From positions 1 through 21,431 of the forward strand of contig JAJYWG010000548.1 in assembly GCA_021791615.1 (NCBI GenBank): a DNA stretch of 21,431 nucleotides. Direction: 5' to 3'. The stretch comes from Actinomycetes bacterium (GTDB lineage: Bacteria; Actinomycetota; Acidimicrobiia; Acidimicrobiales; RAAP-2). The notes under the pieces were generated by a model. It saw nothing but the letters and a program-made list of their open reading frames with translations, was not told where the DNA came from and searched no databases. Position 1 is the stretch's first letter. Each line of letters starts with the position of its first letter. Position numbers and translations under genes: made by a program. Below are positions 15,425-21,431 of the stretch, piece after piece.

Positions 15425-16514
15425 CGCCGCCGTGCTGCCTCCGACCCGCCTGGTCGTCCTCTACGGCGGGAGATCGGCCGAGCACGACGTCTCCTGTGTG
15501 TCAGCGCGCCATGTGGTGGACGCGCTTGACCCTCGCAAGTACCACGTTCATCCCATCGGTATCACCAGGAGCGGGCAGTGGGTCGACGCCCGGAGGATGG
15601 TCGCCAACGCCTCCCCGGCGCTCGGCACGCTCCCTTCGCCCGACGATGCGGCCCCGGCCGATCGGCTCGGTACGGTCGGGATCACCGGGATGCTGGGCGG
15701 GGTGGGCCGTGTCGTGGTCTTCCCCTTGGTGCACGGACCCACGGGAGAGGACGGCACGCTGCAGGGCCTGTTGGAGATGACCGGCGTCCCCTACGTCGGC
15801 GCCGGCGTGCTGTCGTCGGCACTGTGCATGCACAAGGGCGTGGCCAAAGAGGTGCTCGCGTACCACGGCATCGCCCAGACGCCCTGGCGCTGTGCGCGGT
15901 CGCGGGAGATCACCGAGGACGTGCTCGACCGAGTGTTCGCGGACCTGGGACCGGTGGTGTTCGTGAAACCGGCCAGCATGGGGTCGTCCATCGGCATCAG
16001 CCGCGTCGCGCAGCGCGACGATCTCGATGGAGCGGTGGACCAGGCGGCTCGCTACGACGAAGAGCTCGTCTTCGAACACGGCGTCGACGGACGCGAGATC
16101 GAGGTGGCAGTCCTGGGCAACGACGAGCCCGAGGTGTCCGTCCCCGGGGAGATCGTCTCTCCCTCGGGCTTCTACGACTACGCGGAGAAGTACGAGAACG
16201 ACCACGCCGGCCTTGTGGTCCCCGCAGCGCTGGCTCCGGATGAGATCGAGCGGCTTGGCGAGGTCGTGCGACGGGTGTACCGGGCGCTGCGGGTCCAAGG
16301 GATGGCTCGTGTCGACTGCTTTTTGGATGCCACCGGTGCGTTCCTCGTCAACGAAGTGAACACGGTCCCGGGCTTCACGCCGATCTCGATGTACCCGCGG
16401 TTGTGGGAGGCGAGCGGGCTGTCGACCCCCGAGCTCTTGGACCGCCTGGTGGGACTTGCCCTCGAACGCCACTCGAGGCACCACGCAGGAGAGCAGGGGA
16501 GGGGCGCGCCCTGA
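15420..16514 (+). CDS. ddl: D-alanine--D-alanine ligase
   Basis: ATP-grasp ligase of 364 residues that joins two D-alanines to give the dipeptide used by MurF. GGRSAEHDVS (16-25) is the first Ddl signature and HGPTGEDGTLQG (105-116) the second. K183 in KPASMGSSIG contacts ATP. E312 and N314 in VNEVNTVPGFTPISMYP are the Mg ligands, and P(L/R)LWEASGL ends the signature. The start is uncertain: ATG 15420 gives MLAAVLPPTR, while GTG 15432 starts at the conserved part and may be preceded by a -10 box. It is divergent from murF with 31 bp between the start codons and is followed 63 bp later by the RPF-domain gene. Confidence 0.97.
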   Translation: MLAAVLPPTRLVVLYGGRSAEHDVSCVSARHVVDALDPRKYHVHPIGITRSGQWVDARRMVANASPALGTLPSPDDAAPADRLGTVGITGMLGGVGRVVVFPLVHGPTGEDGTLQGLLEMTGVPYVGAGVLSSALCMHKGVAKEVLAYHGIAQTPWRCARSREITEDVLDRVFADLGPVVFVKPASMGSSIGISRVAQRDDLDGAVDQAARYDEELVFEHGVDGREIEVAVLGNDEPEVSVPGEIVSPSGFYDYAEKYENDHAGLVVPAALAPDEIERLGEVVRRVYRALRVQGMARVDCFLDATGAFLVNEVNTVPGFTPISMYPRLWEASGLSTPELLDRLVGLALERHSRHHAGEQGRGAP

Positions 16515-16539
16515 GAGGTGGAGGCGGGGCTGTTCGAGC

Positions 16540-16568
16540 TTGACAGCCCAGTGCTCCTGCACTAGGAA
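16540..16568 (+). promoter_or_regulatory. Candidate promoter for the RPF-domain gene
   Basis: TTGACA at 16540-16545 is a perfect -35 match, and TAGGAA at 16563-16568, 17 bp later, is a poor -10. The AGGAAGA that forms the -10 is also the ribosome site of the gene at 16578, so both uses may not be compatible. Confidence 0.3.
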
Positions 16569-16577
16569 GAGTGCCCC

Positions 16578-17681
16578 GTGACCGACCGCAAGTGTGCGTT
16601 CGCGCCTGGTTGGAGCACGAGATTGCGCCGATACGGTGGACGGGCGGTCATCGCCCCTGGACTGGCGGCCAGTCTCGTTGTCGGAGCAGTGTTCAGTGCA
16701 ACGCTGTTCTGGTCTTGCGCGCCCGCGGGAGCCGGGCAGATCTCCAGCCTCCAGACCCAGGCGCAGCAACTCGCCCACGAGATGCTCCTCGAACAGCTCC
16801 AAGTCGGGGGCTACGAGGAAGAGCACAACGCAGCACTTCTCGAAGAGGTGCACGACGCGTCGCTCCTCGCCCTCTCCGAGCAGAAGATCGCGGCCACGCA
16901 GGGAATGATCAAGCGGGACATGTCCGTGCTGTCGCACGAAGCGGTGACCGCCTACGTCGAGGACGGCACGGCTGCCGATGCCGCCGACCCTCTCTTCGGC
17001 GACCAGCAGACCAGCGCGGTCGCGACCACGTACGACCGCGTGGTGACCGGCGATCTCACCACCGCCCTCGACCTGCTCCGTACCGAACGCGCGGCGCTTG
17101 TCGTCCAGCAGGCGCAGCAACGTCAGGTGCTCACCCAGGACCAGTCCGCGGTAGCCGACGCGGCGACGATGTTGGGCAAGGCCCAGTACACCGAACAGCT
17201 CCTCTCGGCCCAGCACGCGAGCGTCACGGCCCAGCTCTCTGCTGCCCTGGCGCAGGCACAGGCCGCGCAGGCAGCAGCGGCCGCGGCGGCACTGGCCCAG
17301 GCCCAGGCGCGCGCACAAGCGGCGGCCCAAGCGGCGGCCCAGGCGCGCGCGCAAGCGGCGGCCCAGACCCAGACCCCGCCTGCACAAGGAGCTTCTTCGG
17401 GCTCGACAGGGAGTGCCCCCGCGCTCAATTCCTTCCTCCAGTGCGTCGTGCAGGCGGAATCAGGGGGTGACTACCAGGCGGTCTCACCGACAGGGCAGTA
17501 CATGGGCGCGTTCCAGTTCAGCCAGCCGACCTGGAACCAGGCGGCCGGCCTGGCCAACATGCCCAGCTTGATAGGAGTCCCCCCCAACACCGCGTCGCCG
17601 GCCGACCAGGATGCGTTGGCCATCGCCCTGTACGCGGCCGACGGCCAGCAGCCGTGGTACGACCCGTGCCGGACTGGGTAG
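16578..17681 (+). CDS. Secreted coiled-coil protein with RPF/transglycosylase-like domain
   Basis: A 367-residue exported wall protein. Residues 22-53 form a signal peptide or anchor ending in a Cys-Ala-rich stretch (FWSCAPAGAG). Residues 55-265 are helical and coiled-coil-like, rich in Ala and Gln, with an almost pure Ala/Gln/Arg tract at 222-265. Residues 284-364 are a resuscitation-promoting-factor/lysozyme-like domain: FLQCVVQAESGGDYQAVSPTG with presumed catalytic E294, GAFQFSQPTW, and a final WYDPC. C289 and C364 probably form the conserved disulfide. It should cleave peptidoglycan glycan strands, aiding growth or division. The GTG start has AGGAAGA 7 bp upstream. The helical part resembles the N-terminus of hydrolases that are regulated by coiled-coil interaction, which is inference. 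Confidence 0.88.
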   Translation: MTDRKCAFAPGWSTRLRRYGGRAVIAPGLAASLVVGAVFSATLFWSCAPAGAGQISSLQTQAQQLAHEMLLEQLQVGGYEEEHNAALLEEVHDASLLALSEQKIAATQGMIKRDMSVLSHEAVTAYVEDGTAADAADPLFGDQQTSAVATTYDRVVTGDLTTALDLLRTERAALVVQQAQQRQVLTQDQSAVADAATMLGKAQYTEQLLSAQHASVTAQLSAALAQAQAAQAAAAAAALAQAQARAQAAAQAAAQARAQAAAQTQTPPAQGASSGSTGSAPALNSFLQCVVQAESGGDYQAVSPTGQYMGAFQFSQPTWNQAAGLANMPSLIGVPPNTASPADQDALAIALYAADGQQPWYDPCRTG

Positions 17682-17767
17682 CGCCGCGCGGCTGAGCAAG
17701 GCACCACCGGAAGAACCTCATTGCTCCAGGCAGTCGGTTTCCCGGGGCTGGAGGTCTCACGCGTGCA

Positions 17768-17773
17768 TATGAT
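17768..17773 (+). promoter_or_regulatory. Possible -10 box of the repeat-protein gene
   Basis: TATGAT is a good -10 match in the 150-bp gap between 17681 and 17832. A -35 match at 16-18 bp spacing is not evident, so this is tentative. Confidence 0.3.
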
Positions 17774-17831
17774 CGCTTTCGCGGGAGTACCGCCCTACCC
17801 GTGACGTAGTGGAGCGAAGGGGGGAGTGGTC

Positions 17832-19241
17832 ATGCGACAGCTCCGACTGGTCCTTGGTCGGTGCGCGTTGGTGTGTACGTGCGCCACCGTGCTCTGCCTC
17901 GGGGCATCCTCGGCGGGTGCAGCCGTCGTCACCCTCTCGCCCGGCGTGGTCACCCCAGACGGACCGACCGGCATTGCGTCCTACGGCACCCCGCTCTCGC
18001 CCCCGGATCCTTCGGCCGGTGCCAACCCGGTGACGACGAGCGAGATCGTCGGCTACGCGTCGTTTACAGCGCTCACAGTCTCCGAGAACCTTGCGTACCC
18101 GACACGGGTCCCCACGCCCGCGTCGACGATGAGCCTGCAGATGGACACGATCCTCGCGTCCAGCGGTGGTGGTGCGACCTACTACTACTTGATCCAGAAC
18201 GTGCCAGAGCTCGACACCGCCTCCGACACGATGTCGGTCATCTCCAACGTCTACGCCTTCGGGACAGCGAGCGAGCCCGCCGGCATGCCGTGCGACACAC
18301 AGCGCCGGGCGACCGTCAACTTCGAGATGCAGTACGTGCACGGGGAGCTCGGGAACGTCGAGCCAGAGACGGGAACAGCAGTGCAGTGCAGCCCCGAGTT
18401 CTACGCGTCGGCCGCCTCGATTGGGACCTACTCGTTACCGCTCCAGGTCATGGTGGGTACCAAGATCGTCGGCAACGCGGCCGAGCTGTTCATCGAGACG
18501 GGCACGACAGCGCCACACGTCTACGACACCATCACCTTTGGGATACCCGGCACCACGCCGTCCCTCGTGACCTCCACCACAGCGGGCGGGTTCGCAGGCG
18601 TCGGGACCGCAGCGTGGTATCTCGGCGGGCCGGGCGGCGGGGAGACCGCGGTCTTCTCTGCGATCAACGGGTACATGGGCCTGTACTACCTCGATGGGAA
18701 CCGCATGGTTGCGTTTGCGTCCATCGAGAACGCGAACTCACCCAACACCTCGGTCCCCGAGGGTACCGCCAACGTGCGCCTGTCGATCGCCTCGAACGGT
18801 TTCGTGCACCTGACCTTGGGGACACCCGTCGGTCTTGTCGACACAGCCTTCTCCCCGCCGGTTCCCGCGGTCGTCGGCATGGTCGCCGGTCCCGGTGGGG
18901 GCGGCTACTGGGACGTCGCCTCCGACGGGGGGATCTTCAGCTTCGGCTCGGCCAGGTTCTACGGGTCGATGGGGGGCAAGCCCTTGAACGAGCCGATCGT
19001 GGGCATCGCCGCTGTTCCCGGTGGAGGCGGGTACTGGGACGTCGCGTCCGACGGGGGGATCTTCAGCTTCGGCTCGGCCCAGTTCTACGGGTCGATGGGG
19101 GGGAAGCCCTTGAACGAGCCGATCGTCGGCATGACCGCTGTTCCCGGTGGGGGCGGCTACTGGGACGTCGCCTCCGACGGGGGGATCTTCAGCTTCGGCG
19201 ATGCGGCCTTCTCGGGATCGGTCACCTTGATGGAAGACTGA
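17832..19241 (+). CDS. Secreted protein with three C-terminal 42-residue Gly/Trp repeats
   Basis: A 469-residue exported protein with signal peptide LVLGRCALVCTCATVLCLGA, probably cleaved after ASSAGA. I preferred ATG 17832, with GGGGAG 5 bp upstream; a GTG at 17826 is possible. The body, residues 28-345, is a Ser/Thr/Gly-rich domain I do not recognise; it looks beta-rich and has cysteines in MPCDTQRR and TAVQCSPEF that may pair. Residues 347-469 are three units of GGGGYWDVASDGGIFSFG followed by FYGSMGGKPLNEPIVG. The same kind of repeat closes the protein at the left edge of the window, but with six units there. Extracellular or surface location is likely; function is unknown. Confidence 0.82.
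   Translation: MRQLRLVLGRCALVCTCATVLCLGASSAGAAVVTLSPGVVTPDGPTGIASYGTPLSPPDPSAGANPVTTSEIVGYASFTALTVSENLAYPTRVPTPASTMSLQMDTILASSGGGATYYYLIQNVPELDTASDTMSVISNVYAFGTASEPAGMPCDTQRRATVNFEMQYVHGELGNVEPETGTAVQCSPEFYASAASIGTYSLPLQVMVGTKIVGNAAELFIETGTTAPHVYDTITFGIPGTTPSLVTSTTAGGFAGVGTAAWYLGGPGGGETAVFSAINGYMGLYYLDGNRMVAFASIENANSPNTSVPEGTANVRLSIASNGFVHLTLGTPVGLVDTAFSPPVPAVVGMVAGPGGGGYWDVASDGGIFSFGSARFYGSMGGKPLNEPIVGIAAVPGGGGYWDVASDGGIFSFGSAQFYGSMGGKPLNEPIVGMTAVPGGGGYWDVASDGGIFSFGDAAFSGSVTLMED
18870..19238 (+). repeat. 126-bp tandem repeat, three units
   Basis: Three units of 126 bp (42 codons) begin near 18870, 18996 and 19122; the last is cut short and diverges at its end. The first two are nearly identical at the DNA level, including synonymous positions. 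Confidence 0.9.
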
Positions 19242-19290
19242 CGGCTGCGCACTTGACGGGTGACAGACGCGCCTCCCGAATTCAAACTGC

Positions 19291-19543
19291 CATCGACTGT
19301 ACAGTGACCTCGCCGTCCCGTTCACCAACAATCAAGCCGAATCTGACCTACGCATGGTGAAGCTCTTGGTTAATCCAGCAGAAGATCTCAGGGGCCTTGC
19401 GGGCACGAGAGGGCGTCGATCGCCTGTCCAAGGTTCGCTCCTACATCTCCACTGCTGCCAAGCACGGCGTCGATGCGATGGACGTGCTGACTGCGTTGTT
19501 CGCCGGACATCCCTGGATGCCACCGACACCGATCAGTAGCTGA
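19291..19543 (+). pseudogene. IS66-family transposase C-terminal remnant, frameshifted
   Basis: Two frames read together give an IS66 TnpC tail. From 19306 the first frame reads DLAVPFTNNQAESDLRMVK, the conserved IS66 motif. After the AAT codon at about 19372 one extra C shifts the frame, and the continuation reads QQKISGALRAREG and then VRSYISTAAKHGVDAMDVL, FAGHPW and a stop at 19541-19543. Nothing convincing of the N-terminal and catalytic parts is found upstream, so the element is truncated and dead. Confidence 0.85.
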
Positions 19544-19659
19544 CAGCACCGTCGACCGCCTCCCCTTCACTGCCCAGCCCACGAGCCTCACCGCCGCGGA
19601 CGTGAATGGTTACGATTGGGAGTAAAGATCTGGAGGAAGGTGGAGCATCTGAGTCCCGT

Positions 19660-20046
19660 TCAGACGTCCTCGATCCGGAGCCTTCCACCGGCGGCTTCGA
19701 CCACCGTGGCGATGTGCCGCTTGTTCGAGGTGACGACGACGGCGTCACCTCTTCGGAGAGCACCTTCTGCGACGGTCACGTCGACGACATCGTCGTGTCC
19801 GGACCGGCCGGCTAGCTCGCCCACCCGGCGCGCCTGCTCGGGACTCATCGGCTCGATCTCACAGCCGGCGAGCATCCGAGCCAGGCTGGCCTGGAGAGAG
19901 CCACCGCGCCAGGCTTCGGCGACGACGGGTGCGGGCACGGCGGGGAGGACCTCCTCGGCCAGGAACCCGACGTGCAGCGCCCACATGCGCCGGTCGTTTC
20001 GCTCTCCCGCGATGAGCGCACCCGTGTCGTAGGTCACCCCGGCCAT
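19660..20046 (-). CDS. PIN-domain ribonuclease toxin (VapC-like)
   Basis: A 128-residue PIN domain, an RNase that in VapC toxins cuts tRNA or rRNA when freed from its antitoxin. The acidic positions are D7 in TYDTGAL, E44 in PVVAEAW and D86/D89 in HDDVVDVTVAE. The fourth position, usually an aspartate after TS, reads TSNKRHI, so the site may be completed differently. ATG 20046 overlaps the antitoxin stop by one base (TGATG), the classic coupling of toxin-antitoxin pairs; an in-frame GTG one codon upstream is also possible. It lies just downstream of the IS66 remnant, facing it. Confidence 0.87.
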   Translation of the reverse strand: MAGVTYDTGALIAGERNDRRMWALHVGFLAEEVLPAVPAPVVAEAWRGGSLQASLARMLAGCEIEPMSPEQARRVGELAGRSGHDDVVDVTVAEGALRRGDAVVVTSNKRHIATVVEAAGGRLRIEDV

Positions 20047-20324
20047 CACGCGGAGCGTCGCGACGACGCAGGACTGCTCGAGGAGGACCTGCCGAGCAGC
20101 TCGCGCGCCCGGTCCAAACCTTCAGCCAACTCCTTGTCGGTGAGCGGTCCGTACTCGAGCTCCCACTCCGCAGCACCCCGACGCCCTGCTTCGAGCCTGA
20201 GACGGCGTGACGCCGTTTCGGCTATCCACGCGCTGAACGACGACTCGGCGGCCTTCGCCGCCTGGTCGATCTCCTTCGCCAGCTCCGCTGGGAAGGAAAC
20301 CGATCGCTTTTCCCGCTGTGCCAT
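20046..20324 (-). CDS. Antitoxin of the PIN toxin, RHH-like (VapB-like)
   Basis: A 92-residue partner encoded directly upstream of the PIN toxin. Residues 8-43 (SVSFPAELAKEIDQAAKAAE then FSAWIAETASRRLR) look like a ribbon-helix-helix DNA-binding unit. The C-terminal half (YGPLTDKELAEGLDRAREL) would neutralise the toxin, and a Ser-rich tail follows. ATG 20324 is preferred over TTG 20330. No ribosome site is visible, but TACCAT lies seven bases before the ATG, so a leaderless transcript is possible. Such antitoxins usually repress their own promoter. Confidence 0.78.
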   Translation of the reverse strand: MAQREKRSVSFPAELAKEIDQAAKAAESSFSAWIAETASRRLRLEAGRRGAAEWELEYGPLTDKELAEGLDRARELLGRSSSSSPASSRRSA

Positions 20325-20330
20325 ATTCAA

Positions 20331-20596
20331 ATGGTAGCACAGCTAGTAGGACAGATCTAGGGTTCATCCTGCGGGACTCTCCCGTTGTGCCGGCCACAGC
20401 TGCCGGTTCGAGCACAGGCGAGGCGAGGTGGCCGCCGGTAGCGTCAGGGGGCGCCGGGTCTAGCAGGGTTCCGGGTCCGGATGACGACCGCGACGGCGAG
20501 CGGATGAACCCGACGGGTTTCGATGACCTCGACTTGTTCGCAGGCGGCTCAACTGCGGGAACGAATGGGCGCTCTGTCTCAGGCTTGTCAGCCCGA
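20331..20596. other. Gap between the two toxin-antitoxin modules, no gene recognised
   Basis: No convincing coding frame, RNA gene or complete insertion sequence is seen here. The right part is the downstream region of the MazF-like gene; the left part must contain the vapB-like promoter. Confidence 0.5.
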
Positions 20597-20914
20597 TCAG
20601 TGCAACCCAAGGACGGTCGTCAAGCTCTCATCGATTCCCCACATCTCCTCCGGGCTGGCCAGGCCGACGTGGTCTCCGAGACGGTTGACGTCGACGGCGC
20701 CGATCTGTTCGACCAACACCTTCGTGGTCTCGCCCTCGATCACTACCTCGGGTCGGAAGCTGGCCGGTCGAGCGCTGCGGGACGTCGGCGCGATCAGGAC
20801 GACAGAGCGGGGCAGGAGGGCGTCTGACTGCACCACGACGCCAAAGCGTCGGCCCTGTTGCGCATGACCGGATCGCCGAGGCGGACGTAGTTCGTAGACG
20901 TCACCCCTCTGCAC
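20597..20914 (-). CDS. MazF/PemK-family toxin endoribonuclease
   Basis: A 105-residue mRNA-interferase-type toxin. VQRGDVYELRPP (1-12) is the MazF opening, GRRFGVVVQSDAL (21-33) replaces the usual GRRPVVVVQ, VVLIAPTS (38-45) carries the likely catalytic Thr44, and VLVEQIGAVDVNRLG (66-80) closes the fold. The frame is open to 21034, but that part overlaps the antitoxin. I place the start at GTG 20914, with GGAGAG 6 bp upstream, so that the toxin overlaps the antitoxin end by 14 bp. The unusual Phe in GRRF next to the active-site Arg may affect activity, which is inference. Confidence 0.87.
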   Translation of the reverse strand: MQRGDVYELRPPRRSGHAQQGRRFGVVVQSDALLPRSVVLIAPTSRSARPASFRPEVVIEGETTKVLVEQIGAVDVNRLGDHVGLASPEEMWGIDESLTTVLGLH

Positions 20915-21140
20915 GAAGGCTCTCCATGAGCGAAGCCACCTCTTGCATCTCGCGTTGATCCGCCTCGTCGGCTTCGAGCGCCGCGACCTCGGTCCGGAGC
21001 ACCTCGCGCCGCCGGAGCGCCGAAGCGGCGTCAAGGATGGATTTGCGGATCGCCTCCGACCGGCTCATCCCGGACGCCTCTAGGGTTCGGAGTGCTCGCC
21101 GAGCTTCGTCGTCCAACCGGACAGACACTGCGTGCGTCAT
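20901..21140 (-). CDS. RHH antitoxin of the MazF-like toxin
   Basis: A 79-residue antitoxin. Residues 4-40 (AVSVRLDDEARRALRTLEAS then SRSEAIRKSILDAA) are a ribbon-helix-helix motif that should bind the palindrome just upstream. The acidic, helical C-terminus (EADEADQREMQEVASLMES) should wrap around the toxin. The frame is open up to 21239, but ATG 21140 begins at the conserved MTHAVSVRL. No ribosome site is seen; TACACT lies about eight bases upstream, consistent with a leaderless transcript. Confidence 0.82.
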   Translation of the reverse strand: MTHAVSVRLDDEARRALRTLEASGMSRSEAIRKSILDAASALRRREVLRTEVAALEADEADQREMQEVASLMESLRAEG

Positions 21141-21149
21141 GATCAGGAG

Positions 21150-21170
21150 TGTATCACGGTCCGTGATACA
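21150..21170. promoter_or_regulatory. Palindromic operator of the RHH-MazF-like module
   Basis: A perfect 21-bp palindrome with arms TGTATCACGG and CCGTGATACA around a single T. It ends 9 bp before the antitoxin ATG and overlaps a TACACT -10-like box on the minus strand. This is the expected place for autorepression by the antitoxin. Confidence 0.85.
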
Positions 21171-21189
21171 AATGCTGCCGGGGAGGACG

Positions 21190-21300
21190 ATGTCTTTCTC
21201 GAACCAGGCTGAACTGCGGCAACTACTCGGCGGCCTCATCGTTCGGCCAGTGGTCCGCGACCAGCCGCGACGGGCGCAGCCGGCACCGTGTCGCGCCTAG
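21190..21300 (+). CDS. Possible small ORF, 36 residues
   Basis: ATG 21190 is preceded by GGGAGGACG, a strong ribosome site, and the frame runs to TAG at 21298-21300. MSFSNQAELRQLLGGLIVRP starts as a plausible helix, but the rest is Arg/Pro-rich and resembles nothing I know. It may be the truncated start of a gene interrupted by the adjacent IS630-like element, or chance. Confidence 0.2.
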   Translation: MSFSNQAELRQLLGGLIVRPVVRDQPRRAQPAPCRA

Positions 21301-21305
21301 TGCCG

Positions 21306-21326
21306 GCGCGCGGAAGTCCCGCGCGC
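21306..21326. repeat. Perfect GC hairpin beside the IS630 transposase stop
   Basis: GCGCGCGG and CCGCGCGC form an 8-bp stem around AAGTC. It lies between the stop of the transposase and the end of the small ORF. There is no T tract, so a terminator role is uncertain; it may be part of the element's end. Confidence 0.55.
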
Positions 21327-21328
21327 GT

Positions 21329-21431
21329 TCATGCCGCCACCAAGGGGTCGGCGGCGTAGGTCCATCGGAATGGCTTCGCCGTCTCGTCGTACTTGGCGAT
21401 GAAGGCGATGAGCTTGTCGAGCAGATCCTGG
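21329..21431 (-). CDS. IS630-family transposase, C-terminal end (cut by window)
   Basis: The last 34 codons read DLLDKLIAFIAKYDETAKPF then RWTYAADPLVAA and a TGA at 21329-21331. The F-I-x-x-Y-(N/D)-E-T-A-x-P-F-x-W-T-Y-x-A-D-P-L ending is typical of IS630-type DDE transposases. The remainder, with the catalytic residues, lies beyond the window. Whether the element is intact cannot be told. Confidence 0.85.
   Translation of the reverse strand, partial: QDLLDKLIAFIAKYDETAKPFRWTYAADPLVAA

Noticed and set aside
15501..17387. Minus-strand open frame of 628 codons under ddl and the RPF gene
   Set aside because: It spans two well-supported genes on the other strand, with low-complexity composition.
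19354..19539. 61-codon frame starting MVKLLVNP
   Set aside because: It begins inside the IS66 remnant and continues in the wrong frame after the frameshift, so it is not a gene.
20360..20511. 10-bp inverted repeat GGGTTCATCC / GGATGAACCC with 132 bp between
   Set aside because: Short and widely spaced; there is no transposase or target duplication with it. Likely chance.

Overview
The window is GC-rich actinobacterial DNA. I favour the class Acidimicrobiia. Two secreted proteins carry the 'GGGYW-x-DGGIFSFG' type repeat that I associate with that group, the SOS box is of the actinobacterial type, and the mutagenesis cassette is the imuA'-imuB-dnaE2 kind known from mycobacteria. This placement is inference; no rRNA or other taxonomic marker is present, and no tRNA, CRISPR or replication origin was seen.

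Layout. (1) 1-1182, + strand: the 3' end of a surface protein with Ig-like repeats followed by six propeller-like repeats. (2) 1340-4602, - strand: amidase, cupin dioxygenase-like protein and cytochrome P450 in one direction, possibly a small catabolic cluster. (3) 4835-7745, - strand: an orphan D12-type adenine methyltransferase, a PPK2 polyphosphate kinase 2 bp after it, and an RDD membrane protein with a Pro/Tyr repeat. (4) 7855-8694, - strand: a secreted LppX/LolA-like protein. (5) 8851-14007, + strand: a perfect LexA/SOS box followed by imuA', a strikingly short imuB and dnaE2, a DNA-damage-inducible mutasome. (6) 14024-17681: peptidoglycan genes. murF (-) is divergent from ddl (+), and ddl is followed by a secreted coiled-coil protein with an RPF/transglycosylase domain. 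(7) 17832-19241: a secreted protein ending in three nearly identical 42-residue repeats. (8) 19291-21431: an accessory stretch with a frameshifted IS66 transposase tail, a VapBC-like module, an RHH-MazF-like module behind a 21-bp palindromic operator, and the tail of an IS630-family transposase at the window edge.

How the genes fit together. Ddl makes D-Ala-D-Ala and MurF adds it to the UDP-MurNAc-tripeptide. They are consecutive steps read from a 31-bp divergent region, and the RPF-domain protein next door would act on the finished wall. In the mutasome, LexA should hold the 8851 promoter off until damage; ImuA' and ImuB would then bring the error-prone polymerase DnaE2 to the clamp. The most unusual gene is imuB. 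By comparison with remembered mycobacterial ImuB it lacks both the N-terminal part of the polymerase fold and the little-finger region, and its presumed clamp-binding motif is altered. Short 24-bp in-frame tandem repeats occur independently in imuA', imuB and the RDD gene, and a perfect 127-bp repeat opens the window, so recent repeat expansion is a recurring theme.
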